Below are positions 17,266 to 27,015 of a stretch of 64,000 nucleotides of DNA, in pieces. The position numbers were made by a program, and so were the translations under genes. The DNA is from Enterocola sp045611845 (lineage in GTDB: Bacteria; Bacteroidota; Bacteroidia; Bacteroidales; Paludibacteraceae): positions 24,944 through 88,943 of the forward strand of contig JAZKXZ010000013.1 in NCBI GenBank assembly GCA_045611845.1, written 5' to 3'. Numbering within the stretch: position 1 is the first letter of the stretch; the number at the start of each line of letters is the position of its first letter. Below the pieces are notes generated by a model, which made no database searches, was not told the origin of the DNA, and saw only the letters and a list, made by a program, of their open reading frames with translations.

Positions 17266-17913
17266 TTATTTTAATACATTAAATAAATAAACTAGTGAAA
17301 CACTTATTGCTTGATTGTTTGATGCGGAAAAATAGTCTTTCTTTGTAGAATTAAACACGTTGCCCAAGCCAAAGTGGTAGCGTGCTTCAAGTTGGAAAGC
17401 GCCTGCTTTTTTGGTTCTAAATTCTACACCCAAACCGCCTGTTATTCCGTAATCAAATCTATTTTCTATTTCTTTGGTTTGTTGCACGCCTGCACCCTCA
17501 GAGAATGGGGCAGTGGCAGCATCGGCTACCATGTATCTTATTTCAGGGCCTAAGTTCACAAAAAACTTTGTGTTTTTCTTGCCAAAGTAGATATGTGCTA
17601 AAATAGGTAGTTCTAGATAGTCAAATCTGTGGCTGTAAACTTCACCTGTGGCTGAGGTTTCAGACCAACCTTGCTGGCTATAGTTTAGCTCTGCTTGAAA
17701 GCCAAAATACTTTAAGTTGATGTATCTCACAGTGAAACCGCCTTTGTATCTAACGTCGAAATTTTGTGTCACGCTAGGGCTAAATGCCACGTTAGGCCAA
17801 AGATTTACACCCTGATTGGTACCCACATAGAGCTCTGGCTTAATGAGTGTATATTGGCTAAAGGCCAATGTACAAACGAAAAGTAGTGAAATACTAAGGA
17901 GAAATCTGCGCAT
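17266..17913 (-). CDS. Outer-membrane beta-barrel protein, PorT-like
   Basis: 215 residues with a cleavable signal peptide (MRRFLLSISLLFVCTLAFSQ). Alternating hydrophobic strands (GGFTVRYINLKYFGFQAELNYSQQ split across strands, FDYLELPILAHIYF, FFVNLGPEIRYM, YGITGGLGVEFR) fit a small eight-stranded barrel. Length and position suggest PorT, a component of the type IX secretion system in Bacteroidota, but generic PorT-family barrels (outer-membrane beta-barrel domain) look the same. Functional assignment is therefore tentative. Confidence 0.7.
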   Translation of the reverse strand: MRRFLLSISLLFVCTLAFSQYTLIKPELYVGTNQGVNLWPNVAFSPSVTQNFDVRYKGGFTVRYINLKYFGFQAELNYSQQGWSETSATGEVYSHRFDYLELPILAHIYFGKKNTKFFVNLGPEIRYMVADAATAPFSEGAGVQQTKEIENRFDYGITGGLGVEFRTKKAGAFQLEARYHFGLGNVFNSTKKDYFSASNNQAISVSLVYLFNVLK

Positions 17914-17914
17914 A

Positions 17915-19579
17915 TTATTCTATAATATTTAAGCCATTTGAGTTTATTTCTTGCAAGATTACTCCTAAGTTGCTATATCCACCGATATTCTTTTTAGCGA
18001 ATGCAAAATTCATCTGAATACCTTTGTGGTTGATATATTCTAGGTGTTTGTCGAATCTTGAGCTATAGCTGTTCATATTCCAAATAAAGAATTGGAATAT
18101 GTCGAAACCAAATAGGGCATAATTTGGTGTTTGTTGCACAGATGGCACGCCAAACTTGTCGATAAACAAGCTGAAGAAACGTTTTGTTCTGCTGTCGCTA
18201 TAGTTTGTATAGTAACTTGTAAAGCTATAAACTGGAAGTGAATATAGTTCATCAATTAGGTATCCGCTCCATTCTGGGAATGCAAATACAGATACTTTTT
18301 TAGATGTAACAAGTTCTAGTTGCTCGCCTAGTTTGTTTAGTAAAACTTCGTTGCTACTTGGTGTAAGGAAAATAATATCTTCTTCCACTAGCGCTGCAAT
18401 AGAGTCTATTTTAGCGGCAATTTTATAGTCGTCGATAAATGTGTATTCTATTTCGTTTTTCTTTAGTTGTGGTAGCAGCAAATCGGTAAAGTCACTCTTG
18501 TTGTATGTGGTAAACGATGCTGTTTGTGAAATAATCACGTGTTTGTCTTTAAATAGTTCGCAGAACTTTTCTGCTAGTGCAGGGAATAGTTCTTTTTGTG
18601 GCGACACTACTTGATAAAGATATTTGTTTGTATCAATTTCTGGCACATTTGAAGAGAATGGAACTATAGTTCTAATTTTGTTCTCTTGTGCAAATTTTGC
18701 CACGTAAGACACTTGGCTTTGGTATGCAGGGCCAATGATTAAATCCATTTGTTTTAGCAAATGATTGCCAAGCACAGCTGTAATTTGGCTATGTGTTTTA
18801 CCAATGTCGAATGCGTAAAGGTCTATGTTGATACCAAGTTTTGATAGTGAGTCTGCAGCAATGATACAACCTTTGTAGAAGTCAACAAAGCGCTCCATGC
18901 TTGCATCTCTTTTTTGGGCATCTAGCATAAATGGTAGCAGAATAGCCACTTTAAACTCGCCTTGGAAGTTTTTAGTTATTACATCGTCTAGGTCTAGTTC
19001 AGACTCTAGCATGGTGGCAAGTGTGTCGATTTGGTTTTCTGCTGTGTCGGTTTTGCTTGCAAATGCTTGTTGAGCAAGCTTGCTATATTTTTTTGTTTGA
19101 GCCTTTATTTCTGCTGCTTCAATTTTTTTTAGCTCTTTCTTAATAGCCACACTATCAGGAATATAAAGTTTGTCGCCAATGCCAAGGGTGGTAGCCCATG
19201 GGTTTACTTTTAGAATGTCATCTACACTCACTTTATATTTTTTAGACAAACTATATAGTGTGTCTTTTGGGCGCACTGTGTATGTTTTTACAGGGAAATC
19301 TGGTTTTTTATTTTCCTCTTTCTCTGCTGCAATTGTAGGATTTTCTACAACTGGCACTTTAATAATTTGTCCAAGTTGAAGACCGTTTTCAATGTTTTGA
19401 TTTGCTTCTATAATAGAGGCTTGTGGCACGCCAAAACGTTGGCTTATGGCATAAAATCCTTCACTTTTTTGCACAGTGTAAAGATAGTATTCTTTTCCAT
19501 CTACACTAATTTTTGGATATGTTTGACCAAAAATATGAAGTGAAGACACAAGGAATAATATCAATAAAAGTTTTTTCAT
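17915..19579 (-). CDS. Secreted LysM protein with periplasmic-binding-like domain
   Basis: 554 residues. A signal peptide (about 1-18) is followed by two LysM repeats: roughly 30-78 (YTVQKSEGFYAISQRFGVP) and 97-141 (YTVRPKDTLYSLSKKYKVS). From about 210 to the end there is a Leu/Ile/Val-binding-protein-like domain (KVAILLPFMLDAQ, LIIGPAYQSQVSYVAKFA, RTIVPFSS). LysM units bind peptidoglycan, so the protein probably sits in the periplasm attached to the wall. This architecture is common in Bacteroidota and its ligand is unknown. Confidence 0.88.
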   Translation of the reverse strand: MKKLLLILFLVSSLHIFGQTYPKISVDGKEYYLYTVQKSEGFYAISQRFGVPQASIIEANQNIENGLQLGQIIKVPVVENPTIAAEKEENKKPDFPVKTYTVRPKDTLYSLSKKYKVSVDDILKVNPWATTLGIGDKLYIPDSVAIKKELKKIEAAEIKAQTKKYSKLAQQAFASKTDTAENQIDTLATMLESELDLDDVITKNFQGEFKVAILLPFMLDAQKRDASMERFVDFYKGCIIAADSLSKLGINIDLYAFDIGKTHSQITAVLGNHLLKQMDLIIGPAYQSQVSYVAKFAQENKIRTIVPFSSNVPEIDTNKYLYQVVSPQKELFPALAEKFCELFKDKHVIISQTASFTTYNKSDFTDLLLPQLKKNEIEYTFIDDYKIAAKIDSIAALVEEDIIFLTPSSNEVLLNKLGEQLELVTSKKVSVFAFPEWSGYLIDELYSLPVYSFTSYYTNYSDSRTKRFFSLFIDKFGVPSVQQTPNYALFGFDIFQFFIWNMNSYSSRFDKHLEYINHKGIQMNFAFAKKNIGGYSNLGVILQEINSNGLNIIE

Positions 19580-19580
19580 A

Positions 19581-20192
19581 TTAGTCTAGATTTAGTAAGC
19601 TGTTTTTTCTGCAGATATATTTTCCAATAATATCAAACTCTAAATTTACAACAGTGTCTTTTTTGATGTTTTTAAAGTTTGTATTTTCAAATGTGTATGG
19701 GATAATGCACACTTGGAATGTGGTTTGAGTAGGGTTGCACACTGTAAGGCTAACGCCGTTTACTGTAACAGAGCCTTTGTCTACAGTGAAATAACCTCTT
19801 TCAATCATTTCTGCTGAAGATTTATATTCAAATGTGAAAATCCAACTTCCGTTGTCGTCTTGCACATTGGTACACACAGCAGTTTGGTCCACGTGACCTT
19901 GCACAATGTGTCCGTCTAGGCGGCCATTCATTAGCATGCTGCGTTCGATATTTACTAGGTCGCCCTCTTTAAGTAGGCCTAAGTTGCTACGGTTTAGGGT
20001 TTCTTTCATGGCGGTTACGGTGTATGTGCCTTCTTCAAGTTTTACTACTGTAAGGCAAACGCCGTTGTGTGCCACGCTTTGATCTATTTTTAATTCATTT
20101 GCAAATGAACATGATAGGGTGAAGTGCATGTTGTCTTTTTCGCGCTCCACTTTTACCACTTTTGCTGTTTCTTCTACGATTCCTGAAAACAT
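19581..20192 (-). CDS. ribE: Riboflavin synthase, alpha subunit
   Basis: 203 residues made of two similar lumazine-binding halves. The first begins MFSGIVEETAKV and contains VAHNGVCLTV; the second contains GHIVQGHVDQTA and VTVNGVSLTV. The enzyme dismutates two 6,7-dimethyl-8-ribityllumazine molecules into riboflavin. It is in the interior of a long operon, with no room for an FMN riboswitch before it (gap of 1 bp). Confidence 0.96.
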   Translation of the reverse strand: MFSGIVEETAKVVKVEREKDNMHFTLSCSFANELKIDQSVAHNGVCLTVVKLEEGTYTVTAMKETLNRSNLGLLKEGDLVNIERSMLMNGRLDGHIVQGHVDQTAVCTNVQDDNGSWIFTFEYKSSAEMIERGYFTVDKGSVTVNGVSLTVCNPTQTTFQVCIIPYTFENTNFKNIKKDTVVNLEFDIIGKYICRKNSLLNLD

Positions 20193-20193
20193 A

Positions 20194-22338
20194 TTATTGT
20201 CTATTTACGGAGTGAACTCCATTCACATTTTTAATCTTCTGAATAATTCTTTCTAAGCTCTCTAAATCCTTTACGGTAAGCACCAATTTGCCATCGAAAC
20301 TGCCGGCGTCGGAGTTGATGGAAATGGAACGCAAAGTTACCGAATTTTCTTTAGAAATCAAAGAACTAATATTAGTTATAACCCCTAGGTCGTCTCTGCC
20401 CGACACGTAGATGGTGCAGATGCTTTGTTCATTAGACGATGCTTCCCACGCTGCGTTTACTATGCGGTAGCCAAATCTTGCCATCATTTGTGGAGCATTA
20501 GGGCAGTTTTTACGGTGAATTTTAATGCCGCCAGACACACCCACAAAGCCAAATATCTCGTCGCCATAAATAGGGTTGCAACATTTTGCCATGGTGTATT
20601 GCACACCTTTGGTTTCGTTATTGATTATTAAAACATCGTCTTTGCTAAGTTTGTCGTTGCCTTTAAATGTGCCTGCACTTACGGTTTCTGGTGCTCCTTC
20701 TTCTTTTTTATCGAAGTTTAAGTAATTGTCTTTAAACTCAAGAATGTCTATTTCTTCGTTGTTTATATCAATGTAAAGTTCAGAAATAGTCTTGTAACCA
20801 ATTTTCTTGGCTAGGCGAGAAAGGCGGGCTTCGTCAAATTCTATCTTCCAGTTTTTGAAACGGCGAAGAATAATTTCGCGTCCCATATTTGCCTCGTTGG
20901 TTTCTGTTTCTTTGATAACCTGACGGATTTTTTGTTTAGCCTTGCTTGTGGTTACAAGTTTCAACCAGTCGGCACGTGGTTTTTGGTTCGACGATGTAAG
21001 CACCTCTATTTGGTCGCCATTTTTAAGCACGTAAGAAATGGTTACGTTTTTATTGCCTAGCTTACCGCCAATACATGTGCAACCAAGTTTGGTGTGAATG
21101 GCAAATGCAAAGTCGAGCAGGGTGGCACCCTTGCGCAGTTTGTATAGGTCGCCATTTGGAGTGAATACAAACACCTCTTCGTCGTATAGGTTTAGTTTGA
21201 ATTCATCCATATATTCTTCTGCCTTAAGGTCTTGACTTTCAAGTGCATCGCGCAAGTTTTTAAGCCAAGCATCCATATTGGCTTCGCCTTGAATGCCTTT
21301 ATATTTCCAGTGAGCAGCCATACCTTTTTCTGCCACTTCGTCCATTCTTTCGGTACGAATTTGCACTTCCACCCATTTGCCTTCTGGTCCCATCACAGTG
21401 GTGTGAAGCGACTCGTAACCATTGGTTTTAGGTATAGAAAGCCAGTCTCTTAGGCGTTTTGGGTTTGGCTGATACATATCTGTTACCACAGAATACACTT
21501 GCCAACACTCTGCTTTCTCTTTTTCGAGTTCGCTATCCAATATTACACGAATTGCAAAAAGGTCGTAGATACCTTCAAAAGCAGTGTTTTGTTTTTTCAT
21601 TTTGTTCCAAATGCTATAAATAGATTTGGTTCTGCCTTTTATGCTAAATTTAAGACCTGCCGCTGTAAGTTTTTCTTTTAGCGGAGCAATAAAGTTGTCG
21701 ATATATTGGTCGCGATTCTTTTTTGTTTCACTTAGCTTGCGCGCAATGTCTTTGTAAATATCAGGAAATGTATATTTCAAAGAAAGGTCTTCCATCTCGG
21801 TTTTTATTTTGTAAAGACCCATACGGTGAGCAAGTGGGGCATAAAGATATGCTGTTTCTTTTGCTATGTTCAGCCTCACGTCTTCTGGTTTGTCTTTCAG
21901 ATTTCTCATGTAGAAAAGCCTTTCAGAAAGCATAATAAAGATAACGCGCACGTCTTCGGCTAGTGTAAGAAGCAGTTTTCTAAAGTTTTCTGTTTCCATG
22001 GTAGATGTTTTGCCGTAGAGTTTTTTCACTCTGCTAAGTCCATTTACCATAAGTGAAATTTCGTCAGAAAAATCTGCTTTTATGTTTTCTATATTGTACT
22101 GAGAGTGTTTTACAAGTGGATAAAGCACCACCGTGCAAAGAGCCGCCTTGCTCAAGCCCAGTTCTTTTATAGCAATAAGTGATATTTCAAGAGCAGAGGC
22201 AAAGTCTATAGCAAGTTCTTCACTATATTCAGCCTGTTTGTAGAGCTCAGCAAGTTTTTCTCTATACTCTTTTGGCAAAAAGCTTTCGCTTGTTTGTCTT
22301 AGAGTTTTATATCCTGTAAACCACTTTGCAGTTTTCAT
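20194..22338 (-). CDS. RelA/SpoT family (p)ppGpp synthetase with degenerate hydrolase domain
   Basis: 714 residues: HD region (about 30-170), synthetase (about 230-350), TGS (about 390-455) and C-terminal ACT (about 640-714). Synthetase motifs look intact: GRTKSIYSIWNKM, KTNGYESLHTTV, EVQIRT and AAHWKYK. In the HD region the catalytic His-Asp pair reads Tyr73-Pro74 (VVLYPLVK), the usual ADRLHNMRTL reads SERLFYMRNL, and the first metal-binding histidine is absent. Hydrolase activity is therefore unlikely. The acceptor loop reads KRLRDWL, basic like bifunctional Rel (RxKD) and unlike the ExDD of E. coli RelA. The symbol relA is likely but left open. Confidence 0.93.
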   Translation of the reverse strand: MKTAKWFTGYKTLRQTSESFLPKEYREKLAELYKQAEYSEELAIDFASALEISLIAIKELGLSKAALCTVVLYPLVKHSQYNIENIKADFSDEISLMVNGLSRVKKLYGKTSTMETENFRKLLLTLAEDVRVIFIMLSERLFYMRNLKDKPEDVRLNIAKETAYLYAPLAHRMGLYKIKTEMEDLSLKYTFPDIYKDIARKLSETKKNRDQYIDNFIAPLKEKLTAAGLKFSIKGRTKSIYSIWNKMKKQNTAFEGIYDLFAIRVILDSELEKEKAECWQVYSVVTDMYQPNPKRLRDWLSIPKTNGYESLHTTVMGPEGKWVEVQIRTERMDEVAEKGMAAHWKYKGIQGEANMDAWLKNLRDALESQDLKAEEYMDEFKLNLYDEEVFVFTPNGDLYKLRKGATLLDFAFAIHTKLGCTCIGGKLGNKNVTISYVLKNGDQIEVLTSSNQKPRADWLKLVTTSKAKQKIRQVIKETETNEANMGREIILRRFKNWKIEFDEARLSRLAKKIGYKTISELYIDINNEEIDILEFKDNYLNFDKKEEGAPETVSAGTFKGNDKLSKDDVLIINNETKGVQYTMAKCCNPIYGDEIFGFVGVSGGIKIHRKNCPNAPQMMARFGYRIVNAAWEASSNEQSICTIYVSGRDDLGVITNISSLISKENSVTLRSISINSDAGSFDGKLVLTVKDLESLERIIQKIKNVNGVHSVNRQ

Positions 22339-22919
22339 TCTTGTGAAATTATAAGTTGATAACTATTTTGTGTTGAGGCAATTGAAGATTGAACAAATGG
22401 CATGAAATCTTCGTAAAATTCTGTTGGGAAATAATAATCTACACAGAATTTTGCCTTTTTGTCGTCGAAATAAATCACACGAATAAGTGTCTTGTATGAG
22501 TTTGTCATAGTAATTTCTTCCACACGTGGAAATTCGTTAGATTTATATCTTCTTTTACTCACTTTGTCCCAATATTTTTGGGCGTTATAGTTTTGTTTGT
22601 AAAAATCTAGTTCGTTTTCTGTCTTTTCTGCTGGTATGTGGCGCATATCGTAGATAGACACATTGGCATTGCTTAGAACAGTATCTACATAGAGTCTTGT
22701 AAGTATTCTTTCAAACGGATTGGCATACAAATTTATTTGTGAAATAGAATCCACAAAGCTTTGATTTACAGCCTTAAAACCCACTGGCATTCTGTAAGAA
22801 ATTTGCAGGTCGTTTAGGTTTGCTACTTCAGAAACCAAACCTTCTTCCATCTGAAAATCACGTTCTTTAATGCATGATGTAAATAGGGCAAGTGCCAATA
22901 AAATAATTATGTTTCTCAT
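22335..22919 (-). CDS. Conserved lipoprotein of unknown function
   Basis: 194 residues with a lipoprotein signal ending FTSC (Cys16). The mature part has no motif I recognise; it contains ISYRMPVGFKAVNQ and a C-terminal FCVDYYFPTEFYEDF. It overlaps murF-alr upstream by 4 bp and the Rel gene downstream by 4 bp, so translation is coupled. It probably faces the periplasm at the outer membrane. Confidence 0.72.
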   Translation of the reverse strand: MRNIIILLALALFTSCIKERDFQMEEGLVSEVANLNDLQISYRMPVGFKAVNQSFVDSISQINLYANPFERILTRLYVDTVLSNANVSIYDMRHIPAEKTENELDFYKQNYNAQKYWDKVSKRRYKSNEFPRVEEITMTNSYKTLIRVIYFDDKKAKFCVDYYFPTEFYEDFMPFVQSSIASTQNSYQLIISQE

Positions 22920-25390
22920 TCTTGATAATATATTCGTTTTACGCGTTTCGATACACTAGTTAAAATTTCGTAGGCAATAGTGTTTGTCTTTTCTGCTAGT
23001 TCAGAAATGGTTGGCTCGGTGCCAAACACTGTTACCATATCGCCTTCGTTTACGTTAGGTATGTCTGTAATGTCTATCATACACACGTCCATGCAGATAT
23101 TGCCTACAAATGGCGCGCGTTTGCCGTTTATCATTACATAACCATTACCGTTTCCAAATGCTCTGCTAAGACCGTCGGCATAGCCAATAGGAATGGCTGC
23201 TATTGTGGAATTTTTGTTTAGACGACCTCTTCTGTTGTAGCCTACGGTGTCTTCTGTAGTAAGCTGTTTTATTTGCAGAATGCGTGTTTTAAGCGTAGCC
23301 ACTGGGCGAATAGGAGAGTTTTTGTCTATTCCTATGCCGTAAAGTCCAATACCCATTCTCACCATATCCATTTGATACTCAGAGAAGCGTTGCACACCAG
23401 AGGTGTTTAAAATATGACGAAGAAATTTAGTGTTTAGTTTAGTTTCTAGTTCGTCGGTAACTGCTTTAAAGGTATTTATTTGTTTAAGTGTAAACTCGTC
23501 TTCGTTTTTGTCTTCGGCTGCCACAAGGTGCGAAAATGCAGACACCACTTTTAAGCTTTTATGTTTCTTTAAAAACTCTATTAGCTCTGCAATATCTTTT
23601 CTCTCAAAGCCCAAACGGTGCATGCCAGTATCTATTTTTAAGTGAATAGGGAAGTTTTTAATGCCTTCTCTTTCGGTATACTCGGCAAAGCTTTTTAGTA
23701 TCTTGAAACTATAAATTTCTGGTTCAAGACGATATTTTATAAGCAAATCGAAGGTGTTAAGCTCAGGATTCATAATAATAACAGGTGTTTGAATGCCTGC
23801 TTTTCTTAGTTCCACGCCTTCGTCGGCCACTGCCACGCCAAAATAATCGCAGTTGTAGTGGCTTAGTGTTTGCCCCACGGCAAGTGCGCCACAGCCATAC
23901 GCATCGGCTTTTATCATAGCCACAGCCTTGGTGTCTTGTTTAAGAAACGATCTTAAGTGTTTGAAATTGTCTACTAGAGCCGAAAGGTTCACTTCCATTA
24001 TGGTTTCGTGGCTCTTGGCAGATAGGTAATTTGTAATTTTCTCAAACTCAAATTTTCTAGCACCTTTAATGAGGATAATCTCATTTATAAAGGTAGGCTG
24101 AGCATTGATAAGGTCTATTGTTCTTTCGTAGAAGGTGCTTCCTTCTGGGAACAGGTTTTTATAGTTGCTTATTTCGCCCACGCCAATAAAGCGGTTTATT
24201 CCTTTTTCTTTTATAAGGTCTGCCACTGCTGTGTAAAGACTCTTGTCGTCGGCACCTGTTTGAGCAATATCAGACAAAATCAGTGTTTTGTTAAGCCCTG
24301 TGTTTTTGCTTTGAGAATTTAAAAAGTCTATTGCAATAGCAAGTCCGCCAAGGTCTGAATTGTATGAGTCGTTTATTAGTGTACAATTGTTGATGCCTTG
24401 TTTTAGTTCCAAACGCATTGCCACAGGCTCAAGTGCCTCGGTGTTCAGATCGCTAATGCTTAGGAATACGCAACAAATAATTGCATTAAGTGCATTTTCT
24501 ATTGAAGCATCGTCGGTAAATGGTATTTTATACTCGTAGCTGCGGTTGTTGTATTCAAATTTTAATATGCTTGTGGCACCATCCGTGGTTTTGCTCACAT
24601 TTATCACTGCTTTCTCGTCGTTTATTCCCCAAGTGATAAGCTGTGTAAGTTTTTTCTCAAAGTATTTTTCAATGCCATATTTGCTAGGGCAAATAACTGT
24701 GTCGGCAGCGTAAAATAGTTTGATTTTCTCTTCTATTTTTTCTTCCTGCGATTTAAAACCTGCATTGTGAGCGTTGCCAATATTTGTGATAATACCAATT
24801 TTTGGTTTAATTATCATGGCAAGGCGTTCCATTTCGCCAGTTTGTGAAATACCTGCTTCAAAAATGCCTAGGTTGTGAGTCTCGTTTAGGTTAAGCACAG
24901 AAAGTGGTACCCCAATTTGTGAGTTGTAACTCTTTGGGCTACGGCAACAATTAAACTTATCTTTAAGTAGTTGATAAAGCCATTCTTTCACTATTGTTTT
25001 GCCGTTGCTACCCGTAACGCCAATAATAGGGAAACGGAAAAGTTCTGCATGAGATTTAAAATTATCTCTGTGATACATGGCAAGGGCTTGCAGTGCTTTA
25101 AGTGTGTTGTCTACAAGGAAGAAGTTTGCTTTAAAAGCTTCATACTTTTTATCCCAAATAGAAATAAGAAAGTTTTTAACGCCTTGTTTGTATAGGTCTT
25201 CCACATATTTGTGACCGCTACCTGTGTTGGTTTCAAGTGCCACAAATAGGGTAGTATCCATAAAAGACACTTGTCTACTATCTGTAAGGCAATGCTCTAT
25301 TATGCAATCTGGCAGTTTAAGAATAGATTTACTAACAATAAAATTATTAGCATCTAATATGTTTTTTATTTCGTTTACAGAGTATCTCAT
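22916..25390 (-). CDS. Fused MurF-type ligase and alanine racemase
   Basis: 824 residues. The N-terminal half is a Mur ligase with P-loop GVTGSNGKT (124-132) and central domain GIFEAGISQTGEM, matching UDP-MurNAc-tripeptide:D-Ala-D-Ala ligase. From about residue 465 an alanine racemase begins (MEVNLSALVDNFKHLR) with PLP lysine in AMIKADAYGCG and the C-terminal NICMDVCMIDIT region. The fusion joins the supplier of D-Ala to its user. It is the standard arrangement in Bacteroidales rather than a local oddity. It overlaps genes on both sides by 4 bp. Confidence 0.95.
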   Translation of the reverse strand: MRYSVNEIKNILDANNFIVSKSILKLPDCIIEHCLTDSRQVSFMDTTLFVALETNTGSGHKYVEDLYKQGVKNFLISIWDKKYEAFKANFFLVDNTLKALQALAMYHRDNFKSHAELFRFPIIGVTGSNGKTIVKEWLYQLLKDKFNCCRSPKSYNSQIGVPLSVLNLNETHNLGIFEAGISQTGEMERLAMIIKPKIGIITNIGNAHNAGFKSQEEKIEEKIKLFYAADTVICPSKYGIEKYFEKKLTQLITWGINDEKAVINVSKTTDGATSILKFEYNNRSYEYKIPFTDDASIENALNAIICCVFLSISDLNTEALEPVAMRLELKQGINNCTLINDSYNSDLGGLAIAIDFLNSQSKNTGLNKTLILSDIAQTGADDKSLYTAVADLIKEKGINRFIGVGEISNYKNLFPEGSTFYERTIDLINAQPTFINEIILIKGARKFEFEKITNYLSAKSHETIMEVNLSALVDNFKHLRSFLKQDTKAVAMIKADAYGCGALAVGQTLSHYNCDYFGVAVADEGVELRKAGIQTPVIIMNPELNTFDLLIKYRLEPEIYSFKILKSFAEYTEREGIKNFPIHLKIDTGMHRLGFERKDIAELIEFLKKHKSLKVVSAFSHLVAAEDKNEDEFTLKQINTFKAVTDELETKLNTKFLRHILNTSGVQRFSEYQMDMVRMGIGLYGIGIDKNSPIRPVATLKTRILQIKQLTTEDTVGYNRRGRLNKNSTIAAIPIGYADGLSRAFGNGNGYVMINGKRAPFVGNICMDVCMIDITDIPNVNEGDMVTVFGTEPTISELAEKTNTIAYEILTSVSKRVKRIYYQE

Positions 25391-26091
25391 TTAGATTTTT
25401 CTTTCAATTTCTCAGACATCATTTCTTCAAACGAAAGTCCTGTAAGTTTTGTGATTTGTTTGAATATATAGTATAGTGCCACAAACATTACAGCTGTGCT
25501 AGGCAGCGCAATGGCTGGGTAGCTAAGGGCTGTAAGTGTGCCAAGCTCTTCGTTGAAGGCTGCAGTGCCTGCTGGGCTCACTACTATATATTTGGTTAAA
25601 AAGAAATTTAAAAATGCAGAAAGTAGAAATGAGCTAGCCACCATAAAGGTTGCTTTAAATAGGGCTTTGTCCATCTCTGCTGCATTGCTGTTTTCTTCTA
25701 GTTTTTTATCTATTAGTTTTAAATCTAATAGTTCTTCGTTGAAAAGAAGTTTTTTCACAATTGGATATGGAGTTTTTAGCGACACAATTACTGCAATGCC
25801 TATAAGTAGTGGCACTGCGGCTTCTTTCACGGCAAGCCACTCGGTAGGAAACTCAAAAACTCCAATAATACCAGTTAAGAATATACTCACAAAGCCTATG
25901 ATGGCGATAAAACCAGTCTCTTTTCTAACGAAAAGGTTGTAGATGGCATAGCCAACAGGTAGCGAAAGTGCCACTAAAAAGCCTGGGAGAATGCCAAGGT
26001 ATTCTTCGGTGCTAAATTTTGAAAGTATAATGGCTGGTATTACTATACTCACTAGCAAACTCACTAGTGGTGATTCTTTTTTCTTTTCCAC
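25387..26091 (-). CDS. VC0807-like integral membrane protein
   Basis: 234 residues with six or more hydrophobic helices. The stretch VVSPAGTAAFNEELGTLTAL followed by SYPAIALPS is characteristic of a membrane family usually annotated VC0807. No transport substrate is known. It lies between the GSCFA gene and murF-alr with gaps of only a few bases, so it is surely co-transcribed with envelope genes. Confidence 0.75.
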   Translation of the reverse strand: MEKKKESPLVSLLVSIVIPAIILSKFSTEEYLGILPGFLVALSLPVGYAIYNLFVRKETGFIAIIGFVSIFLTGIIGVFEFPTEWLAVKEAAVPLLIGIAVIVSLKTPYPIVKKLLFNEELLDLKLIDKKLEENSNAAEMDKALFKATFMVASSFLLSAFLNFFLTKYIVVSPAGTAAFNEELGTLTALSYPAIALPSTAVMFVALYYIFKQITKLTGLSFEEMMSEKLKEKSK

Positions 26092-26094
26092 GTT

Positions 26095-27015
26095 TTAATT
26101 TTTATATGTTTTAGTCCAATTTATTTTGTCGTTTTTTACCTTTTCAAGCAGTGCTAAATATTGCTTGCTCTCTGGGTTTGATGGTCTGTGCTTTTCTATT
26201 TTTACTATCTTTTCGTAATTCTTTATGCCTTCGATAGTTTTGTCTGAAAAATAAGTGTCTGAAAATCTTTCCCAAATATAATCTACAGCCAAGGCAGTGG
26301 GGTGTGCCATATCTTCTGCAAAAAATCTATAATCTCTTAGTTCGTCGAGTACAATTTCGTACGAAGGGAAATATTCACAGTTTGGGTTCTGTGACACGAG
26401 TTTATCCACTGCCAGCAGAAGGCGGCTTTTGCTTAGTTGATTTTCGTGTGCTCCGTCTTTTAAGTGGCGCACAGGACTCACGGTGAATATAATGCGTTTC
26501 CCAGTTTGGCAAATAGGGGTGAGCATCTCGATTATTTCTTCCACATCCATTGCTCTGCGAGTGAAACTGCTTGCACTGCTATGATGACAGTTTGCCACTA
26601 TTTCGCCAGTTTCGTTTAGCTCATATACCCAACTAGTGCCTAGGGTGATGATAATGATTGGGTTTTCTGAATTTAGTATTTCGTTTGCCTTGTTTACAGC
26701 CTCAGTCATTTGGCGTATAGCCTCGTTTTTCTCTTCGCTAGAATAACTGCTATGAAAAGCATAACTATTCCACTTGCCTTTTTGGAAAAACAGGCTTTCT
26801 TCTGCTATAGCTTTGTTTTCTGCAATAAGTTTAAATGAATTTGCCACAGAATACGGATTATATATGGCTCCGAAGGGATGCATAGCCTCAAACCCGCCAT
26901 CGGCGAATTTTACTTGCATATTTTGAGCAAAGCAAGAACCAAGAAGAAGAATCTTTTGGTTGTGATTAATCTTCTCTTGAGACTTTTTAATCTGTATTTC
27001 TGTTCTAAAATTCAT
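26095..27015 (-). CDS. GSCFA domain protein
   Basis: 306 residues. The naming motif GSCFA is at 26-30 in ILLLGSCFAQNM; the region LGTSWVYEL and the C-terminal HPTALAVDYIWERF also fit. The fold resembles SGNH hydrolases, with the serine of GSCFA in nucleophile position and the final DMAHP His as a possible base. There is no signal peptide. The substrate is unknown. Its ATG overlaps the OmpA gene's stop (TAATG). Confidence 0.88.
   Translation of the reverse strand: MNFRTEIQIKKSQEKINHNQKILLLGSCFAQNMQVKFADGGFEAMHPFGAIYNPYSVANSFKLIAENKAIAEESLFFQKGKWNSYAFHSSYSSEEKNEAIRQMTEAVNKANEILNSENPIIIITLGTSWVYELNETGEIVANCHHSSASSFTRRAMDVEEIIEMLTPICQTGKRIIFTVSPVRHLKDGAHENQLSKSRLLLAVDKLVSQNPNCEYFPSYEIVLDELRDYRFFAEDMAHPTALAVDYIWERFSDTYFSDKTIEGIKNYEKIVKIEKHRPSNPESKQYLALLEKVKNDKINWTKTYKN

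Noticed and set aside
22916..25390. murF-alr fusion as a novel architecture
   Set aside because: Striking, but this fusion is the established arrangement in Bacteroidales.
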